A DNA stretch of 64,000 nucleotides from Lepisosteus oculatus (GCF_040954835.1 NC_090697.1:5530501-5594500), one strand, 5' to 3'; counted from the stretch's first letter, positions 1 to 12,897 are shown. Numbers and translations are program-made. Notes: generated by a model from the letters alone, not told the origin.

Positions 1-640
1 CCACGCTTCAGACTCTGATACACAGCACAGTCATTTGCAAAGTGATTCACGCAGGTGGGAGGAACCTCTCATGAGATGCGCGATACTCAGCTCATGGGTG
101 ACCTGAGGTGCACTTTGTCTAGGGCGGCACCTCCGCTCGGAGCTGCGCCTCACCCGACACAGGGCCGTGGCGACTCGGACGAGGCCGGGAGCCTTGAAGG
201 TGCTGGATCAGGGAATGTTTCCCAGATCCTTGTTGCTTGTCTTTTGTTTCACAAGTTTCAGTCTGACTTTGCTCTCTCATTTTCACCTTTCACATCAGAG
301 ATAAGGTAAGTCTATAGTTTACTGGCTCCGTTTTTGTTCTCCTTGTTATGCACTAGTGATGCTCTTGCAATTCTGCAATCCTGGGGTAACACACTCATTC
401 AAGAAAGAGCAGAAAGATCCTGGCTAAGGGTCTATGAGTAACAGGCCTCATTTCCTTCAACACGACCAGGAAAAACACAACACAACTCATCAGAAATGTA
501 TTATTTTTTAACTATAGCCCTAGTAACATTAGCATAAACTGAGAATAAGATTACACACTTCTACTGAATTGAATGCATGTCATTCTAGAAATAAGGAGCA
601 TGCCACTGTTGTCTTCAGCTTTTTTTCTATCCATTCAATT

Positions 641-985
641 TCTAGCCTATTCATCCACTTCAGGGTCGCGGGGCAGCCAGAGCCCATTCATGCAAGCGAC
701 AGGCACAAGGCGGGGTACACCCAGGAAGGGACGCCAGGCGAGACGCCATCACAGGACACGCGCACACTCTCACACCAGGGCCAGTTTTCCCAGACTCCAA
801 TTAACCCGCGAGTCTGTCTTTGGACTGTGGAAGGAAAATGAAGCACCCACAGGAAACCCACACGAACACAATGAGAACATGCAGACTCCACACAGACAGC
901 ACCCCCCAGGTCCAGAATCGAACCCAGGGCCCCAGCTCTGCAAGGCAGTGATGCTCACCACTGCACCACCACGCCCCCCTATTTC
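641..985 (+). repeat. Fish interspersed repeat (type ending in 'actgcaccacc')
   Basis: The run from 'cctattcatccactt' through 'cccattcatgcaagc', 'ctttggactgtgg', 'gaggaaacccac'-type wording, 'catgcagactccacac' and 'cagtgatgctcaccactgc' is a widespread fish repeat that I recognise from its wording, not from a search. Related pieces occur at 12.02-12.09, 37.18-37.97 and, inverted, 61.46-61.70 kb. Three long overlapping open frames here are a by-product of its composition. Confidence 0.75.
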
Positions 986-2737
986 TGTACAATGACAGGA
1001 AATATTTAGCTAAATGTTTTTCTTAAATTATCATATTCTATTATTAATCTCCTATTACTGCACATTGGAAAAACTATTTCTGGGTATAATGTGGGCCAAA
1101 ATGACTAGTGAGTGACATTTAAATACCACTGGTTCATGTGTAAAATCCCCTGCTGAAACAGTGATATTATCTGCAATCAGAACACCGTTTGCAGGCTGGG
1201 ATACAATGCAGATAGGCCGTTAACCACAAACGCACCACAGCCACATTGGTCCAATAGTTTTAGAGATACAGCACAGTGTTGACTAGGCTACAGCCAGTTT
1301 GCAGCATTGGAGCCAAGAGCTGTCTGTGCGTGACAGAGAGAGAGAGGCAATCAGGAATCCAGCACGCTGTTCCACAGGCAGGGACAGAAAAGGGACAACA
1401 TCACATCACTGCTGTCAATAATTCTCCTGCCATCAATACAAAGATCCATTCCATTCAGGTAGTAAATCGAAGGCTTTCACTAGGTCTCACATACACTACC
1501 ATGTTTCTACTGTTGTTCCCAAACCTGTGCCCAAAAGCATGAACCACGCAAGAACACCCAAAGAGCAGATTGGGAAGATGGATATATTATTCCCAGCGAT
1601 AGAGCAGCTCTCTGAAAGCCCGCAGCTGCCTGAAACAGAATCCAGTAACCAGCTAGGCCGCACATACAAGGTTCCTATCTGTTTAACTACATTTACTGTA
1701 GAACATTACAGCAAATTTCAGACACACAAGGAAAAAAAAAACCCTCAGATTTAACTTGGACAGACTTAGGGCGATACAATAGACTTCAGCCGACTAGGTT
1801 TTCTCAGGACAGGTCACATAAAAGCAGGGCATGCCATGCTGAGTTTGAAAAACATCTAGCAGGCAGGAATCTGGCACTTGGCCACATCACCCCTGCTAAG
1901 CATAAGAAAGAGCAAAAGGATGTGCTGTTTATCCACCCACAACTGACTGGGTTTAAATCTCCTGCCTGACTGAATGGAGTTCACTGTTGGGGCCCTCATC
2001 CCACCCTTCCCCCAGCACACCCCATGGCCTGGTGTAAAGCAAATGTTCGGCACTTAAAATGTGAAACACGAGATTCGTTTTATAGCCATTCAAACAACGT
2101 ACAGTATATACAGTATACAGTTGTCACAGGGATGGAAAAATAAACAGGGAAAAGGTGGCTAATTAAACAGGTTCTGAAGATTTAAAAACAGATTTAAAAG
2201 TTGATCTCACCACTTTCATAATCTGGCCATGCTTATTTCCATCACAGCAACTTCCCCAAACGAACGCAATAAAAAAATGCATTTCTACCTCAGCTTCCAA
2301 CTCGCCCGTGGAAAATCTGTTTTCTCTGTCTGCGGTAACATTCACAAACGAAGAAAAAAGGGCATGAAGATTGTAGATAGGAACTCCAGAGTCATCACTG
2401 TGAAGGAGCAGTTGAGTCAGCACCACCATCACGTCAGAAAGCACTCTGGTCACAAACACTGAAAACAGCGCTCTGTCACAGGACCCTCACGCTCACTGTG
2501 TAAGGAGATGCTTTTAGGAGTGCATCTATGACAGAGGTCAGGAGAGCTGTCCAGTCCAGAGGCCAACAGGGTAGCAAACTGTACGCTACATGCAGGTTTA
2601 AATGGATTTGTTGGTGTCCTAGTTTCAGAGGAAAACATACTAGGCCACATGCTACCCTTCAGCATATACAGTTCACGATCTCATGTGCAGGTAACTGGGA
2701 GAGTGACCAATTTTACACAAGAGAAGTAAGCCATTCA
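986..2737. other. No gene seen
   Basis: Single-copy-looking sequence of mixed composition. Short open frames occur on both strands but none has codon bias, splice signals or family similarity that I can support. Confidence 0.5.
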
Positions 2738-2789
2738 GGGCGGAGAGATTCATTTCACCGCAAAACCCAAGAGCAGCACTTAAACACAC

Positions 2790-3004
2790 CGCGGTGGGCA
2801 GAGGAATCCTACTGCGTTGGGCCCCTGAGCAAGGCCCTTCACCCCAGCTGCTCCAGGGGTGCTGTATAAATGGCTGACCCTGCACTCTGACCCCCAGCTT
2901 CTCTCCCTGTCTGGGTGTCTCCTGGAGAGCATGCTGGGTTATGTGAAAAGGCTAATTCCTAATACAAGAAATTGTATATGGCCAATAAAGTGATCTTATC
3001 TTAT
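2790..3004 (+). repeat. tRNA-type SINE with (CTTAT) tail
   Basis: Contains 'gggcccctgagcaaggccc', 'tgctccaggggtgctgtat', 'cttctctccctgtctg', 'gagagcatgctgggttatg' and ends 'ggccaataaagtgatcttat' followed by CTTAT repeats, a self-repeating 3' tail typical of retroposed SINEs. Related 3' parts are at 12660-12743 (+) and 15207-15345 (-); the tRNA-like head of what seems the same family is at 10.39-10.65 kb (-). Confidence 0.75.
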
Positions 3005-4535
3005 CTAGAAGCACTGACTGCAATTAAAATGCATACACTGATAAATGAAGCTGAAGTATCATTTGACTCTCCGGTTAAAGAGCAACAAACACAGAGAAAT
3101 ATTTTCTTGTTATGGTGTGCATTGCCGTGTTGGTCATCAGTCCTTCAAGGGGAAGTCAGCAGGCAGGGTGTAGATAGTATTTCTGACATCATCTTCCTTT
3201 CAGGAAGACAATCAAAGCCTAGACAACCCTGCAGAAACACTCAACATACGAATGTGGAATAACAGCAAAGCTTTCTCAGAATTATTATGCTAAAAACAAA
3301 AACACTACGCGCATTGTTTTTTTTTTTTTACTCTGCGCTTGGTCCAGCTTCAGGGATTACACTTCTGCACACATCGTCTAAACAACAAAACCCCTCTGGA
3401 ACTTGAAGGCCATGTGAACAATTATTCCCAGTAACTTTTACCGTCCGGCACAAACATCTGCAGGCCACTTACAGACATGTTGAGAACGGAAAAAAATCTG
3501 GCAAATATTCCAGACGTTCCATAATGCAGCTCGTCTAAATGTCACTTAGAAACAGGCAGATCTGGGAAGTGAAGAAGTGCCGTGCTAGAAGGCTTCTGAT
3601 CGAGACTGCTCCAGCTCCAACTGGAACTCTGTCCCTCTCCTCTACCGCTCAAAGTCGGTTTTCTACAAGTCAAGCATGACGTCTCAAACTGCACCAGACT
3701 GCCGCACTGGGGTATGTTCTTACAACGACAGCCAGGGAGAGGACGTGCAAGCTGACGGCTTACACTCCCCTGGTGTATATTGGTCTTCTTACATCAGCAA
3801 TGTGCTCCATATGCTCTAGGGCTAATTAGAAACTTGTCACCTGGTGAAAAATGTGTAATGTTGAGCTTAATTTATCTAGTGCTTGGTGAAGCATGTTTAT
3901 TAATAAACACTGTATACTGACCTAAAGATAAACAAACAACAGCAAGTTTAAACCCGTCTACAAATGTGCAATTCCTTATCTGTGATGACAGCTGATTGTA
4001 TACAGTTTGTAAAAACTCTAACGCATCACACATCTTTCGAGAGATGTGAACAGTAAGGCTGAGAGAACTGTGATGAAATAGTGTGGAGCACTTTCCAGTT
4101 CAGAATAACACAGGAAGAGACAGGACTACCGACAGTAGTCTAGAAAAAAAAAAAGAACCTTGGAATATGCATTTAATATGTTTTTTAAAATTCTTACAAT
4201 AAATATTTTACCATGAACAATCATTAATATGTTTAATTTGTTACTGTGAATGAACAGTGATGGAGTTCTAAATGATTATGTCCAATAACTAAAGAAATCA
4301 AACAATAATCTTAAATTCAGGGATGAATTTAAAACACTACACATATGCAAGAACTCAAATGTCCATATTTGAAGGAAATACCCCACTTTAAATAGACCAG
4401 GCAAAAGAGAACTGAGGTTACTCTTTAAAGGCACTGACTAAGTTAAACCATAAGACTTTTTCAGAATTGACAGTGAAATGTGAACCAGAGTTCACAAACA
4501 GAAACTACAGAAAAGTGCGTTTAAATCCAAGAATA
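3005..4535. other. No gene seen
   Basis: AT-rich sequence with an A/T homopolymer near 3320. I see no exon-like frame, RNA gene or clear repeat. Confidence 0.45.
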
Positions 4536-4539
4536 GACG

Positions 4540-5065
4540 TCTAATAAGACCTCACACAGAATACTGTGTGAAATGTTGGTGACAGTCTTACAAAAAACAC
4601 ATTGGTGCCGAGGAACCAATCCAGAAAAGATCGACCAGAAATATCTCGAGGCTTAAAGAATCCAACCTTTTTAGTCTTGAAGAGAGAAGACTATGCAAAG
4701 ACCTGATTCAAGTATTTCAAATTCGCTAAGCCATTGTTCATTCTGAAGAAGAGCTGACTTTGATAATGAAACACGAACCAGAGTCCACAAGTGGAAAACA
4801 CAGCGAACGGTGTCAAAACAAGTAAACAGAACTTGTGTAAAAACGGTGAAGAGAAGGCACCTTTTTAATTCAAAGTGTGGTCGGTACCTGAAAAAAACTA
4901 CACCGTCATTCTGTCAAAGTCGATGGATACCCTGGCTGCATTCAAGAAAGGGATGGATGAGACCCTTCAGACCAATTCACTAGCAGCAACTAAACAAGCT
5001 ACATGGGCTGAGCGGTCTTCACTCGTTTATAGTCTTTATTACTTTGCAGAACTATCTCTCTCCTG
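4540..5065 (+). pseudogene. Degenerate LINE 3' end (reverse transcriptase C-terminal part and tail)
   Basis: Translated pieces resemble the C terminus of a fish non-LTR retrotransposon protein: RPHTEYCVKCW, then SYKKHIG, SRLKESNLFSLEERRL and KDLIQVFQI, followed by a region like 'SMDTLAAFKKGMDE'. Stops and frame changes interrupt it. The end 'aagctacatgggctgagcgg' matches, inverted, the copy at 49.02-49.22 kb, so both belong to one family. Clade (CR1- or Rex-like) is not resolved. Confidence 0.6.
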
Positions 5066-7440
5066 ATTCAAGGCAGGAAGGGGTCTCAAATTCTTACAGC
5101 CAAGATCAATTTCCATCCTCCCCTAGTATAGGAGCTGGGAGCCGGGCCACTGTCATGAGCAAAAACCCTACTTTTCTGGACAGATAATCATCGTCACAGG
5201 CAGAAAACCCCCTTGAAAAATCGTAGCGCATGAGGTAAAAAAGGGTCTTATTACTATGGAGAGGGGTGCAGCAGCTCCCAATGCAGTATGCGAATACAAA
5301 AACTGGAAGAGTCTGGGTCATCTCTGCCCTGACAGAGCCCATCACCAGTCCAATCCCAGCGAAAGCATTTTGCGTCTTGTAAAATCATGCTATCTTTGCA
5401 CCCCCCATTTACACTACTACTTACCGCATGTGAAAATGTACCCGAACAATAACTGGGATAATAAGGCAAATTCACAGCCACAGTCATCAACTAAAAAAAG
5501 GCAAATATTCCAAATTTTGTCAGCAGTCTTAGTTCCATACATCTCCTTAATGAAAGACATTGTGACTCTTTCCACACAGAAAAATATTCAGTAGTAAAAA
5601 AAAATCAGATTTACAAGATGTTCCTATCAAAACAGCAGATGGTAACATACCGTTGAGATTCAGAATTATTTTGCAAATGTTATGAGACTGCAGCCGCACA
5701 ACACTGCAAAAATAACCAACATAATTCGGATAATTCAAAACAATTTACTGCACGCTGGAATTAGACCCCTTTTACTGTCACATACACACAAAGTGACACG
5801 ATTTCCACTCCTCCAGAGAATGATACAACTCTGACAAGCAGGGCATTTAATACAGCACTGAAACACACAAGTGAAACTACAGACATCCACTGTTCACATA
5901 GCCCAACTGTTTGTCCTGCTCTGGCATTTTACCAAGGAAATACAAAGAGGACATCACAAAAGTAACATGTTGCATCTTAGTACACTAATCTGCATCAATA
6001 TTTTATTTAAAAAAATATTTGCTTCTTTAATATGGCTCTTAAGAATAGATGCAGCTTCGCTTGGGGACGCAGTAAACTTTTAATCTCAGCGGGCCAGGCT
6101 GAAAGATATATTTCTCCTTCGACATTACGCAGTGGTGAAAACATCCCAGCGTCGCTGATACACTGCACGGTTCACAGGATTGCGCCCATTAGTGAGAGAA
6201 AAGCACTTCTTTGAAATCAAACCTGAGCCGAGATGACTAAAAGCATCTGGTATGTTCAGCAGGCTCACATTGCCAGTGGGTACATTTCAGATGATAAGGC
6301 CGGTTTGAGTTGTGGAAGCTGAGGAGATCTTGTGAACTGTGGAGATGTGCAATGAAATAAACAGACCATAATGACCAGACCTGCTAGATTCATTATATCC
6401 TTTTGACTGACTTCTTTTATAGACATTGCAATAAAAGTCTAAGCTGCACGAGGGCTGTTTGGCCACAGAAAAAAAAAAAAGAAGATCATCCTGTGGAGAT
6501 CTGGTAAACACAAACACTAAGAATTAATTGCACAATAATGCTTTTTAACTTCTTTCATATCATTGGTTTCCATTTTCAGTGAACTGCTCCTCAGAACCAT
6601 ATTATCAACGTTTTCAATAGACAGGCATCTTCATCAAGCACAGAGCTGAGAGCACAGCAGAGCACCTACTGTAAGAGTCACCAAATTAGATTTCAAACAA
6701 TAAAGTAGAGAATTCGATAACAAGACGCTCCGGCTTGTGAGACCAGCCTTTTCTTTCAGTCACCTTCATTCACTTGACCAAAAAAAAAATAATCTTATAA
6801 CAACAACACTAAAACTCAAACTTCATCCAGAACACAGACATCTCTCCAAACATTAAGATGTACCGGATGTGAGCTAGCAGTGCTCTTATTTCTCATTCCT
6901 TTCTGGGAAAGAAAGGATGTGTGGAGGATGTGAGGTTCAATGTTTTGAATGACCCCAATTAAAAAGGACAGGAGCTCCTTCTACAATTCAATCAACATAA
7001 GATCCACCTAAACTCATTAGGTCTTCCAGTCTTCCAGATACTAACTTAGAGGTGTGACTCACTCCAGGCTCTCCTTTACCCCTCAAGAAGCAAAATTAAA
7101 TACAACCTTGAATGATAAACAAATGGTTTCTCCATATACATACGTGAAATTACAAAATGCTAACAGTGAAGTTATATAAAATGAGGTTAAGGTGTTTAGC
7201 CTCCTCTGAATGAATATAAATTAAAACCATCAATCAATTCGATTGAACATGTCAGTCAACTGACGTTCCTCACAGTAAAACACTCTGAATATCAACACCA
7301 CCAACTCAGGTCTGGTGAACGCGATTATGTGGGTCATAATTTAGTCAGATAATACACAGTACATCCATGCAGTGCTGGGCAATACAGGCCACGTAATCAG
7401 AGAGAATGTTTAACCAAACAATTCCAACCGGCTTTGTTTT
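5066..7440. other. No gene seen
   Basis: Sequence without recognisable exons or clear repeats. By position it could hold intron 1 or upstream noncoding exons of a minus-strand gene such as FYN, but nothing in the bases shows this. Confidence 0.4.
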
Positions 7441-8199
7441 GACCACTAACGTCCAGACGGGTTAGAGGTTTGTTTGTTGTTGTTTTTTTACACGGAGCAG
7501 CTGGGAGCTAAGAAGAGCGTCAGGCAGGCCAAGGGTAGAGAGACTGAAACTAGCGCTACAGCATCCAAGAGCCAGTTTTTGCACTCCCTGTCACATTATA
7601 ACCATCAGCAGACTAGCAGCGGCGATAGGATGCTTGTAGGTGGGACCGCTGCTCTCAGTGACACCAACAAGCAGTCGACCCGCAAAGCCAGGGACCGACC
7701 AAAACATGCATCTGGAAACGACACCAGTGCTGGAAAGAGTCTCCGCAAAGAAAAGAAACAGGCAAGACGCACGAACAATACACCACGAATTGCTGTATGC
7801 GGTAAAGGAAGACGAGGGCAAATCACGGTTCGCTCCCGCTTTTTGCAGACACAGCACATTGACTGAGCTCCCGTAGACACAAATACTGCACTTTCGTTAC
7901 AGCCTGCCTTGCCGAAAAGTCGAGTGGCATCAATTTTGCGCGGTGTACTCCATCTGGTAGCGCATCAAACGCATCCGTAATAAAGCCCCCAGCGTTTTTA
8001 AAAACCTAGGCGCTGGGGAAACGGGCATCACCGCGTCCGCCGCAGAGATGCACCTTCAGGCTCTAGCGGACGAATTTCACGTGTCCCGCAACGTATTTTG
8101 CGTTGCACTTAAATTATTTGCCGCTTAATTACGTTTTCCCTTCACCCATCATATGCTACAACAAAATTTAACTTGTTAAAATGAGACGCTCCCGCCATA
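7441..8199. other. CpG-enriched shoulder of the 8.3 kb island
   Basis: From about 7620 to 8100 CpG dinucleotides are frequent ('gcggtgtactcc', 'ccgcgtccgccgcagag'). Overlapping frames of 78-130 codons open here on both strands but look like a composition effect. A 5' UTR exon is possible; I cannot place one. Confidence 0.35.
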
Positions 8200-8520
8200 A
8201 TACTTTACCTGAAATGAAAGATGATTAAAGCATCACACGTCCCATGATCGCCGTCCTCACAGCGATTTTCGTCTTTGCTTGTAAACAATATTTTGTGGAG
8301 ACGGCTTAATTATAATGCCCCCCCACCGGTCCCTCGCCTCCTCTGCTCACTGTAACAGATGATGGCGCAGCTGCTGCAGCTCCACAATGAAACTAACGGG
8401 ACCAGCACTGTGATTGACGGCTCCCGGAGCCAATTGGCGGTTTCACAGCCTCACCGAGGGCCAATAGTCGGGTACAGCCGTGAAGAAGGGGGAGTTGGGG
8501 GGGGGGGGCTGATGTGTAAA
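8200..8520 (-). promoter_or_regulatory. GC-rich, CCAAT-containing promoter-like island; possible FYN 5' noncoding exon
   Basis: This stretch is richer in GC and CpG than its surroundings and holds two CCAAT boxes (8430-8434, within a palindromic CCAATTGG context, and 8461-8465), GC-rich boxes and a run of G near 8500. On the minus strand a fair 5' splice site, CAG|GTAAAG, follows at 8209/8208, so a noncoding first exon of roughly 8.2-8.4 kb is conceivable. In human 6q21 the next gene left of CCN6 is FYN, on the minus strand with its 5' end facing CCN6, so this could be a FYN promoter. No FYN coding exon is in the window, so the assignment is inference. A 63-codon plus-strand frame opens at 8359; I give it little weight. 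Confidence 0.4.
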
Positions 8521-10385
8521 CAGGTTAGGTGGCGTCTGCTGGTGACCTGAGCTGAGATTGTGTATAGGCAGTACGAGTCCGTGTAATTAAATTAGAAGCG
8601 CCCCATGGGCAGGAAAAAAAAAACCCGAGCGAGCGTGGACTTTAGTACCACGTTTTTAAATCCAACAAAAACACCAGACAATTCTGGATGTCTGGCGACG
8701 TTCTGTACTCTGCATCACCACTAGGGCATTGTACGGACTCCCACCCCAAATGTTACAGTGTAACATATTCGGTTATAAAAGTATCCTGTGAATACAGTGT
8801 TCTCCCGTGCACCGTGAGGGCACTCTGATTCAGACGCAAACACGCTGCGCTTTTTACCGTCTCCAGTCGCCTCTCCCTACTCGTGATGTCCAGGGCATGA
8901 ACATGCACTGGCGAGAGGTTTTTCGACTGCGAGTTACTGTACAGTACATGTGCCTGAAAGATTCGTGTTCTTCATGTGGACATCAGATTTCAGCATTCCG
9001 TTCTTGGCAAGCTTAGGGCAGTGAACTATTCTTACATGCGAAAACAGAAAACTACCACTACGACCGCATTGTTACAACAGCTGCTAAGCCCACGACAGCC
9101 GGGCGCTGCAGCTAGCGATATCGCGATACTACTGCACCACATTTTGCATGGGACTATAATGATTAAATGAAAAGGCATCCAGTCCCCCTGTTATTGTCGT
9201 TGGCTCAGCTGGACCAGCGAGCCGCGTTTCTCTCCAGGATGGGCAGGCGGCGCTGGAATGAACGAGAGGAAGTGCGTCAAAACTCTCAACAATTGAGCTC
9301 AAGAGCAGCAGCAACCGAATCAGATGCTCTTGGCGAAAAGTATTGTAAACGTCTGAACAGAGAGGGTTATTACGACACTTCCGCAGCATTAAGAATAGTG
9401 ATTTCTTCTAAGAAGAATAAAACTGTAATACATTACGAGTGTCACGGTTCGTGGTCCTCAAAGCGGGAATCTTTTGACTTTGTAGCCGACAGCACCACCT
9501 AAGCCATATTCAAGGTGTTACTGTATAACCTCCCCCAAATGGTTCTTTATATCCCCCAGAGCCATTGACGTACTCGCAGGCAAGACGGTTCACCTACAGT
9601 GCATAACTGCCCTTTTCTGTTTGCCAGCAAGCACAACATTCAGCACTGTCTACCCATCACGCAGAACCCCATGACACAAAATAGCACAGGAAACCCATGG
9701 ACCCCAGTAACAGATTATAGCTGTTAAACCAACTTCCAAACATCTGCTACAGAAAAGGCAATGTCCACAGCAAATCAATGTCAAAGCACTGAGGGATCCG
9801 TCAAAAAGGGTTTTCAAGTACAGTACGTATTAGGTAAAACCCTCAAGCCTAACCCAAGAACGGAAGAAAAAGGGTTCACACCACTTACTAAGACATCAGG
9901 ACGAATACAAACAGTTCCTCTGAAGAGACGCTTGAATTGTAGACCAGGAAGCACCAGCACTGATCTGACAAAAATGACCAGGTGATAGATGAGCTTATTG
10001 ATTTCCGTATGTGGCTGAGTCACCCAAACTCCAAGCTGACGAAGCTAAGAAGCTGACCCGTCAATCAGTTAAGGCAGGGGTTCAAAGGAAAACTCATGTC
10101 ATGAAGAAGAGAGATTGCAAAGCAACTTGGGGACAAAGGCCCAGATCAGGAGACGGGTATAAAACATTAGAATAAGACACCTAAAGTCTCCTTGAACATG
10201 ATGAGGTTCATGTCAGTAGAAAGTGGAAGGCACCCAGACAGGGCACGGATCAGACCGTCCCTCTGAAACAAACATGCAGATTCACTGACTCACACTGGTG
10301 TTTTTTTGCCCACTACCTGTGCTGACTTTTATTCTAGTTGAATGATGTTGATCTTTTGGTGTTTCCTTAATGTCTTTGTATTGGA
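8521..10385. other. No gene seen
   Basis: Mixed sequence right of the island. A 111-codon plus-strand frame at 9167-9502 has no recognisable domain and no splice context; I do not call it a gene. The palindrome ACTGTACAGT occurs at 8936-8945. Confidence 0.4.
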
Positions 10386-10650
10386 TCACACATGCAAATA
10401 AGCATTTAATTGCACTTGTACAGTAAGCAGCAAACTGGGTAGGGCTCTCACTGTGAGGCCAATGGGGACTTTAAAAGAGTTGCGGAGTTCAGTGGCAGAG
10501 ATGGAAGAAAATATTCGTAGGGCCACTCCACAAAGGGGTACGTACAGAACTGAAAAAAACATTTCAGCCATGGGATACGAACTGGCAACCTTCCAGCCAC
10601 AGGTGCAGAGCCACCGCTCCACCCACAAAAAAATAATCATAGTGGGAAGA
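10386..10650 (-). repeat. tRNA-derived SINE head and body
   Basis: On the minus strand an A-box-like 'gtggagcggtggctctg' (about 10623-10607) is followed by 'ggttgccagttcgtatccca' (about 10590-10571), which contains a B-box (GTTCGTATCCC). This is the usual RNA polymerase III promoter layout of a tRNA-derived SINE. A diverged body continues to about 10386. Confidence 0.65.
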
Positions 10651-10784
10651 TAAAGAAAGCACAGTACTAGCGAATCTTAGAGGAGACTGTGCTTCAGGTG
10701 TACAAGTGAGACAAATCTTTGTACGTTTAGCAAGGCAGTGATCCAGACCTACACTGGAGGGGCTTGAGAGTAAGAAGGGGAATG

Positions 10785-10935
10785 TTTGTGACTGGCTCAC
10801 TCCAGGTCCTGTCTTGTATCCTATTGAGAATCTGTGGAAAGGCTTTAAAACTGCAGTTTGTAGGTAATCCCCAAGCAGCGTGGAGGAGCTCGGACAGTTT
10901 TGCAGAGAAGGAGGTTTTACACAAAGGCCAGTGTG
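10785..10935 (+). pseudogene. Tc1/mariner-like transposase relic
   Basis: One plus-strand frame reads ...PGPVLYPIENLWKGFKTAVCR, close to the Tc1 transposase DDE-end motif (SPDLNPIENLW.DLK), followed by 'gagctcggacagttttgcag', which matches the usual downstream wording of these elements. No ends or intact ORF remain. Confidence 0.55.
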
Positions 10936-10959
10936 CACTGCTGGTGGAGACTTACTGAA

Positions 10960-12350
10960 AAAGACCTGTGGCTGTAATTGCTGTCAAAGGTGTTTCCACT
11001 GATTATTGAGTTCACGGGTCTGAAGACTGATGCAATCCACATGCCATATTTCAGTTTTTTCTCTCTAGTTTTTGCTGACATTGACTGCCACTTATCTGGC
11101 CCTGAGAAGTCTTCAGCTGGAGCCTTCAGGGTTTGAATAAAACTACTACACATCTAAATCAATTGCAGCCACATGTTCTGACTTCACTAACCCCAACTGG
11201 GTGGAAAATATGCACTATATTGTAGCATAAAGTAGCCTTAAACTGAATTGTTAATGAGAAGCGAGCCTGGTTTCTTGCTATTTGTGTGTGCTCTGCTTCG
11301 TTCTTGCCCTGTTACTCAGGAAATGTGTTTAACTTTTGAAACAAATGACATTCAGTGGGTTAAAAAAAAGTTAAAAAGAGCACAGACTTTTTCATTTAAT
11401 AAAATAGGAAGGTTTTTGCAAGGCACTATACGGTAAATGAACCCACACAAGTCTATATATTGAAGTTACATACTGTACTGGTGGGCTGGCGAGAAATCAA
11501 ACCTGCACTGGAAGCAGTGCACACAAGTTTGTCATTGCCAACAGACAGACTGTCTGGCAAGGCAGTTATTGGCTGCTACTTGCATACATCCTCTCTGAAA
11601 CTGTACCAGATGGACACATATTATATCATTACTTGTGTGTTCAATTACAATTTCACATATCTTGTGTTGTTTTTGCATATAAAAATGTAAGATTGCTTTC
11701 CAAAACAGTTACAATAAATAGCACAGCCTATAGGAATGCTTTCCCTATGTAGATGTAATTGTACAGTTGATATCCTTTTAAAGTGCGCTATATAAATAGC
11801 CCTCTCTTGGAGACTCTTGCACATGAAAGCGCACCAGAAATACCTAGTGAAATTCTGTTCTCCTGTTTAAACTACATTTCCAAACAGAACACACTTTTTC
11901 TACTTCACATTAGCCATGCACTTATAGTGAAAGTGGGTATTGCCACCCTTAAGTGGTGCTGCATAAAACACCTTAACAAGTCTTATGAATTAAATATTCC
12001 AGGCCCACAGAATCCTTCAACATCAGTTCATCCATTTTCTAAACACAATACAGGCCAGTGCTGGAGCCTATCCCAGCAAGCAGGCCTTCAAACATTCAAT
12101 TAAAGACTAAGAGAGCACTTACTCTATTTATACCTAAAAACATTCAATTCTGGAATAATAAAATGATGGTTTGCAGGTGTGGGGATCTTATTATTGTTGC
12201 TGTATTGTTTTTAGACACTTTACCAGCTAATGGTCTGTTTTTAATCTGATGATATTTGATTGAGTTCTGACTGAGCTATGTTGTTAAATGTTGTTTTATA
12301 TCTCAGTATTGAGATGTTACTGTATCACATTATTGTCAGATAGAGTATAT
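10960..12350. other. No gene seen
   Basis: AT-rich sequence. A short piece at 12020-12090 ('ttcatccattttctaaacac', 'gcctatcccagcaagc') belongs to the fish repeat seen at 641-985. Confidence 0.45.
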
Positions 12351-12352
12351 TA

Positions 12353-12897
12353 CCACCCTGCACCTCACAGCTGGCAGCCCACTGAAGCTCAGCAGCTGTG
12401 AGCCTGGTCAGTACCTGGAGGGGAGACTCCTGGGAAAGCTGAGGTTGCTGCTGGAAGTGGTGTTAGTGGGACCAGTAGGGGGTGCTCACCCTGTGGTCTA
12501 TGTGGGTCCTGATGCCTCAGTATAGTGATGGGAACACTAAACTGTAAAAAAGGCTCTATTCGTCTTATGAGATGTACTGTAAAACTGAGGTCTCTGTGGT
12601 CATTAAAAATCCTAGGGCATATCTCAAAGAGAGTAATGGTGTAACCCCAGTGTCCTGGCTGGGAGAGCAAGCTGGGGTATGTGAAAAGATGAATTCCTAA
12701 TGCAAGAAATTGTATATGGCTAATAAAGTGATCTTTTCTTATCAAATTTACCCCTGGCCTTTACCAGTCATGGCCTCCTAATAATCCCCATCTCTGAACT
12801 GTCTTCATTACTCTGCTCTCCTCACCACTGAGAGCTTGTGTGTGGGGAGTGTACTGGCGCACACTGGCTGCCTTCACGTCATCCAGGTAGATGCTAC
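12353..12897 (+). repeat. 5S-rRNA-derived SINE, interrupted by a second SINE
   Basis: The head 'ccactgaagctcagcag', 'gagcctggtcagtacctgga' and 'ggggagactcctggg' is the internal control region of 5S rRNA, slightly diverged. The body ('aaaaatcctagggcatatc') runs to 12659, is interrupted by 84 nt at 12660-12743, and resumes at 12744 ('aaatttacccctggc') through 'tcatccaggtagatgc' to an ATT tail. Same family as 13412-13985 and 63195-63735. Confidence 0.85.
12660..12743 (+). mobile_element. 5'-truncated SINE nested inside the 5S-derived SINE
   Basis: The insert reads 'gggagagcaagctggggtat' through 'aagtgatcttttcttatc', the 3' end of the tRNA-type SINE at 2790-3004. Sister 5S-SINE copies run straight from 'gtcctggcc' to 'aaatttccc', so the host sequence is broken exactly here. 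The host was therefore inserted first. Confidence 0.85.

Noticed and set aside
573-995. 140-codon plus-strand frame as a gene
   Set aside because: It lies in the interspersed repeat at 641-985; opposite-strand frames are equally open.
7474-7880. Four overlapping frames of 78-130 codons as a gene
   Set aside because: They lie on both strands of a CpG-rich shoulder with no domain, splice context or bias.
8359-8550. 63-codon frame MMAQLLQLHNETNGT... as a first coding exon
   Set aside because: It looks tidy at the start but turns into poly-Gly from a G run and contains promoter CCAAT boxes; no downstream exon could be joined.
9167-9502. 111-codon plus-strand frame
   Set aside because: No recognisable domain and no neighbours to support it.
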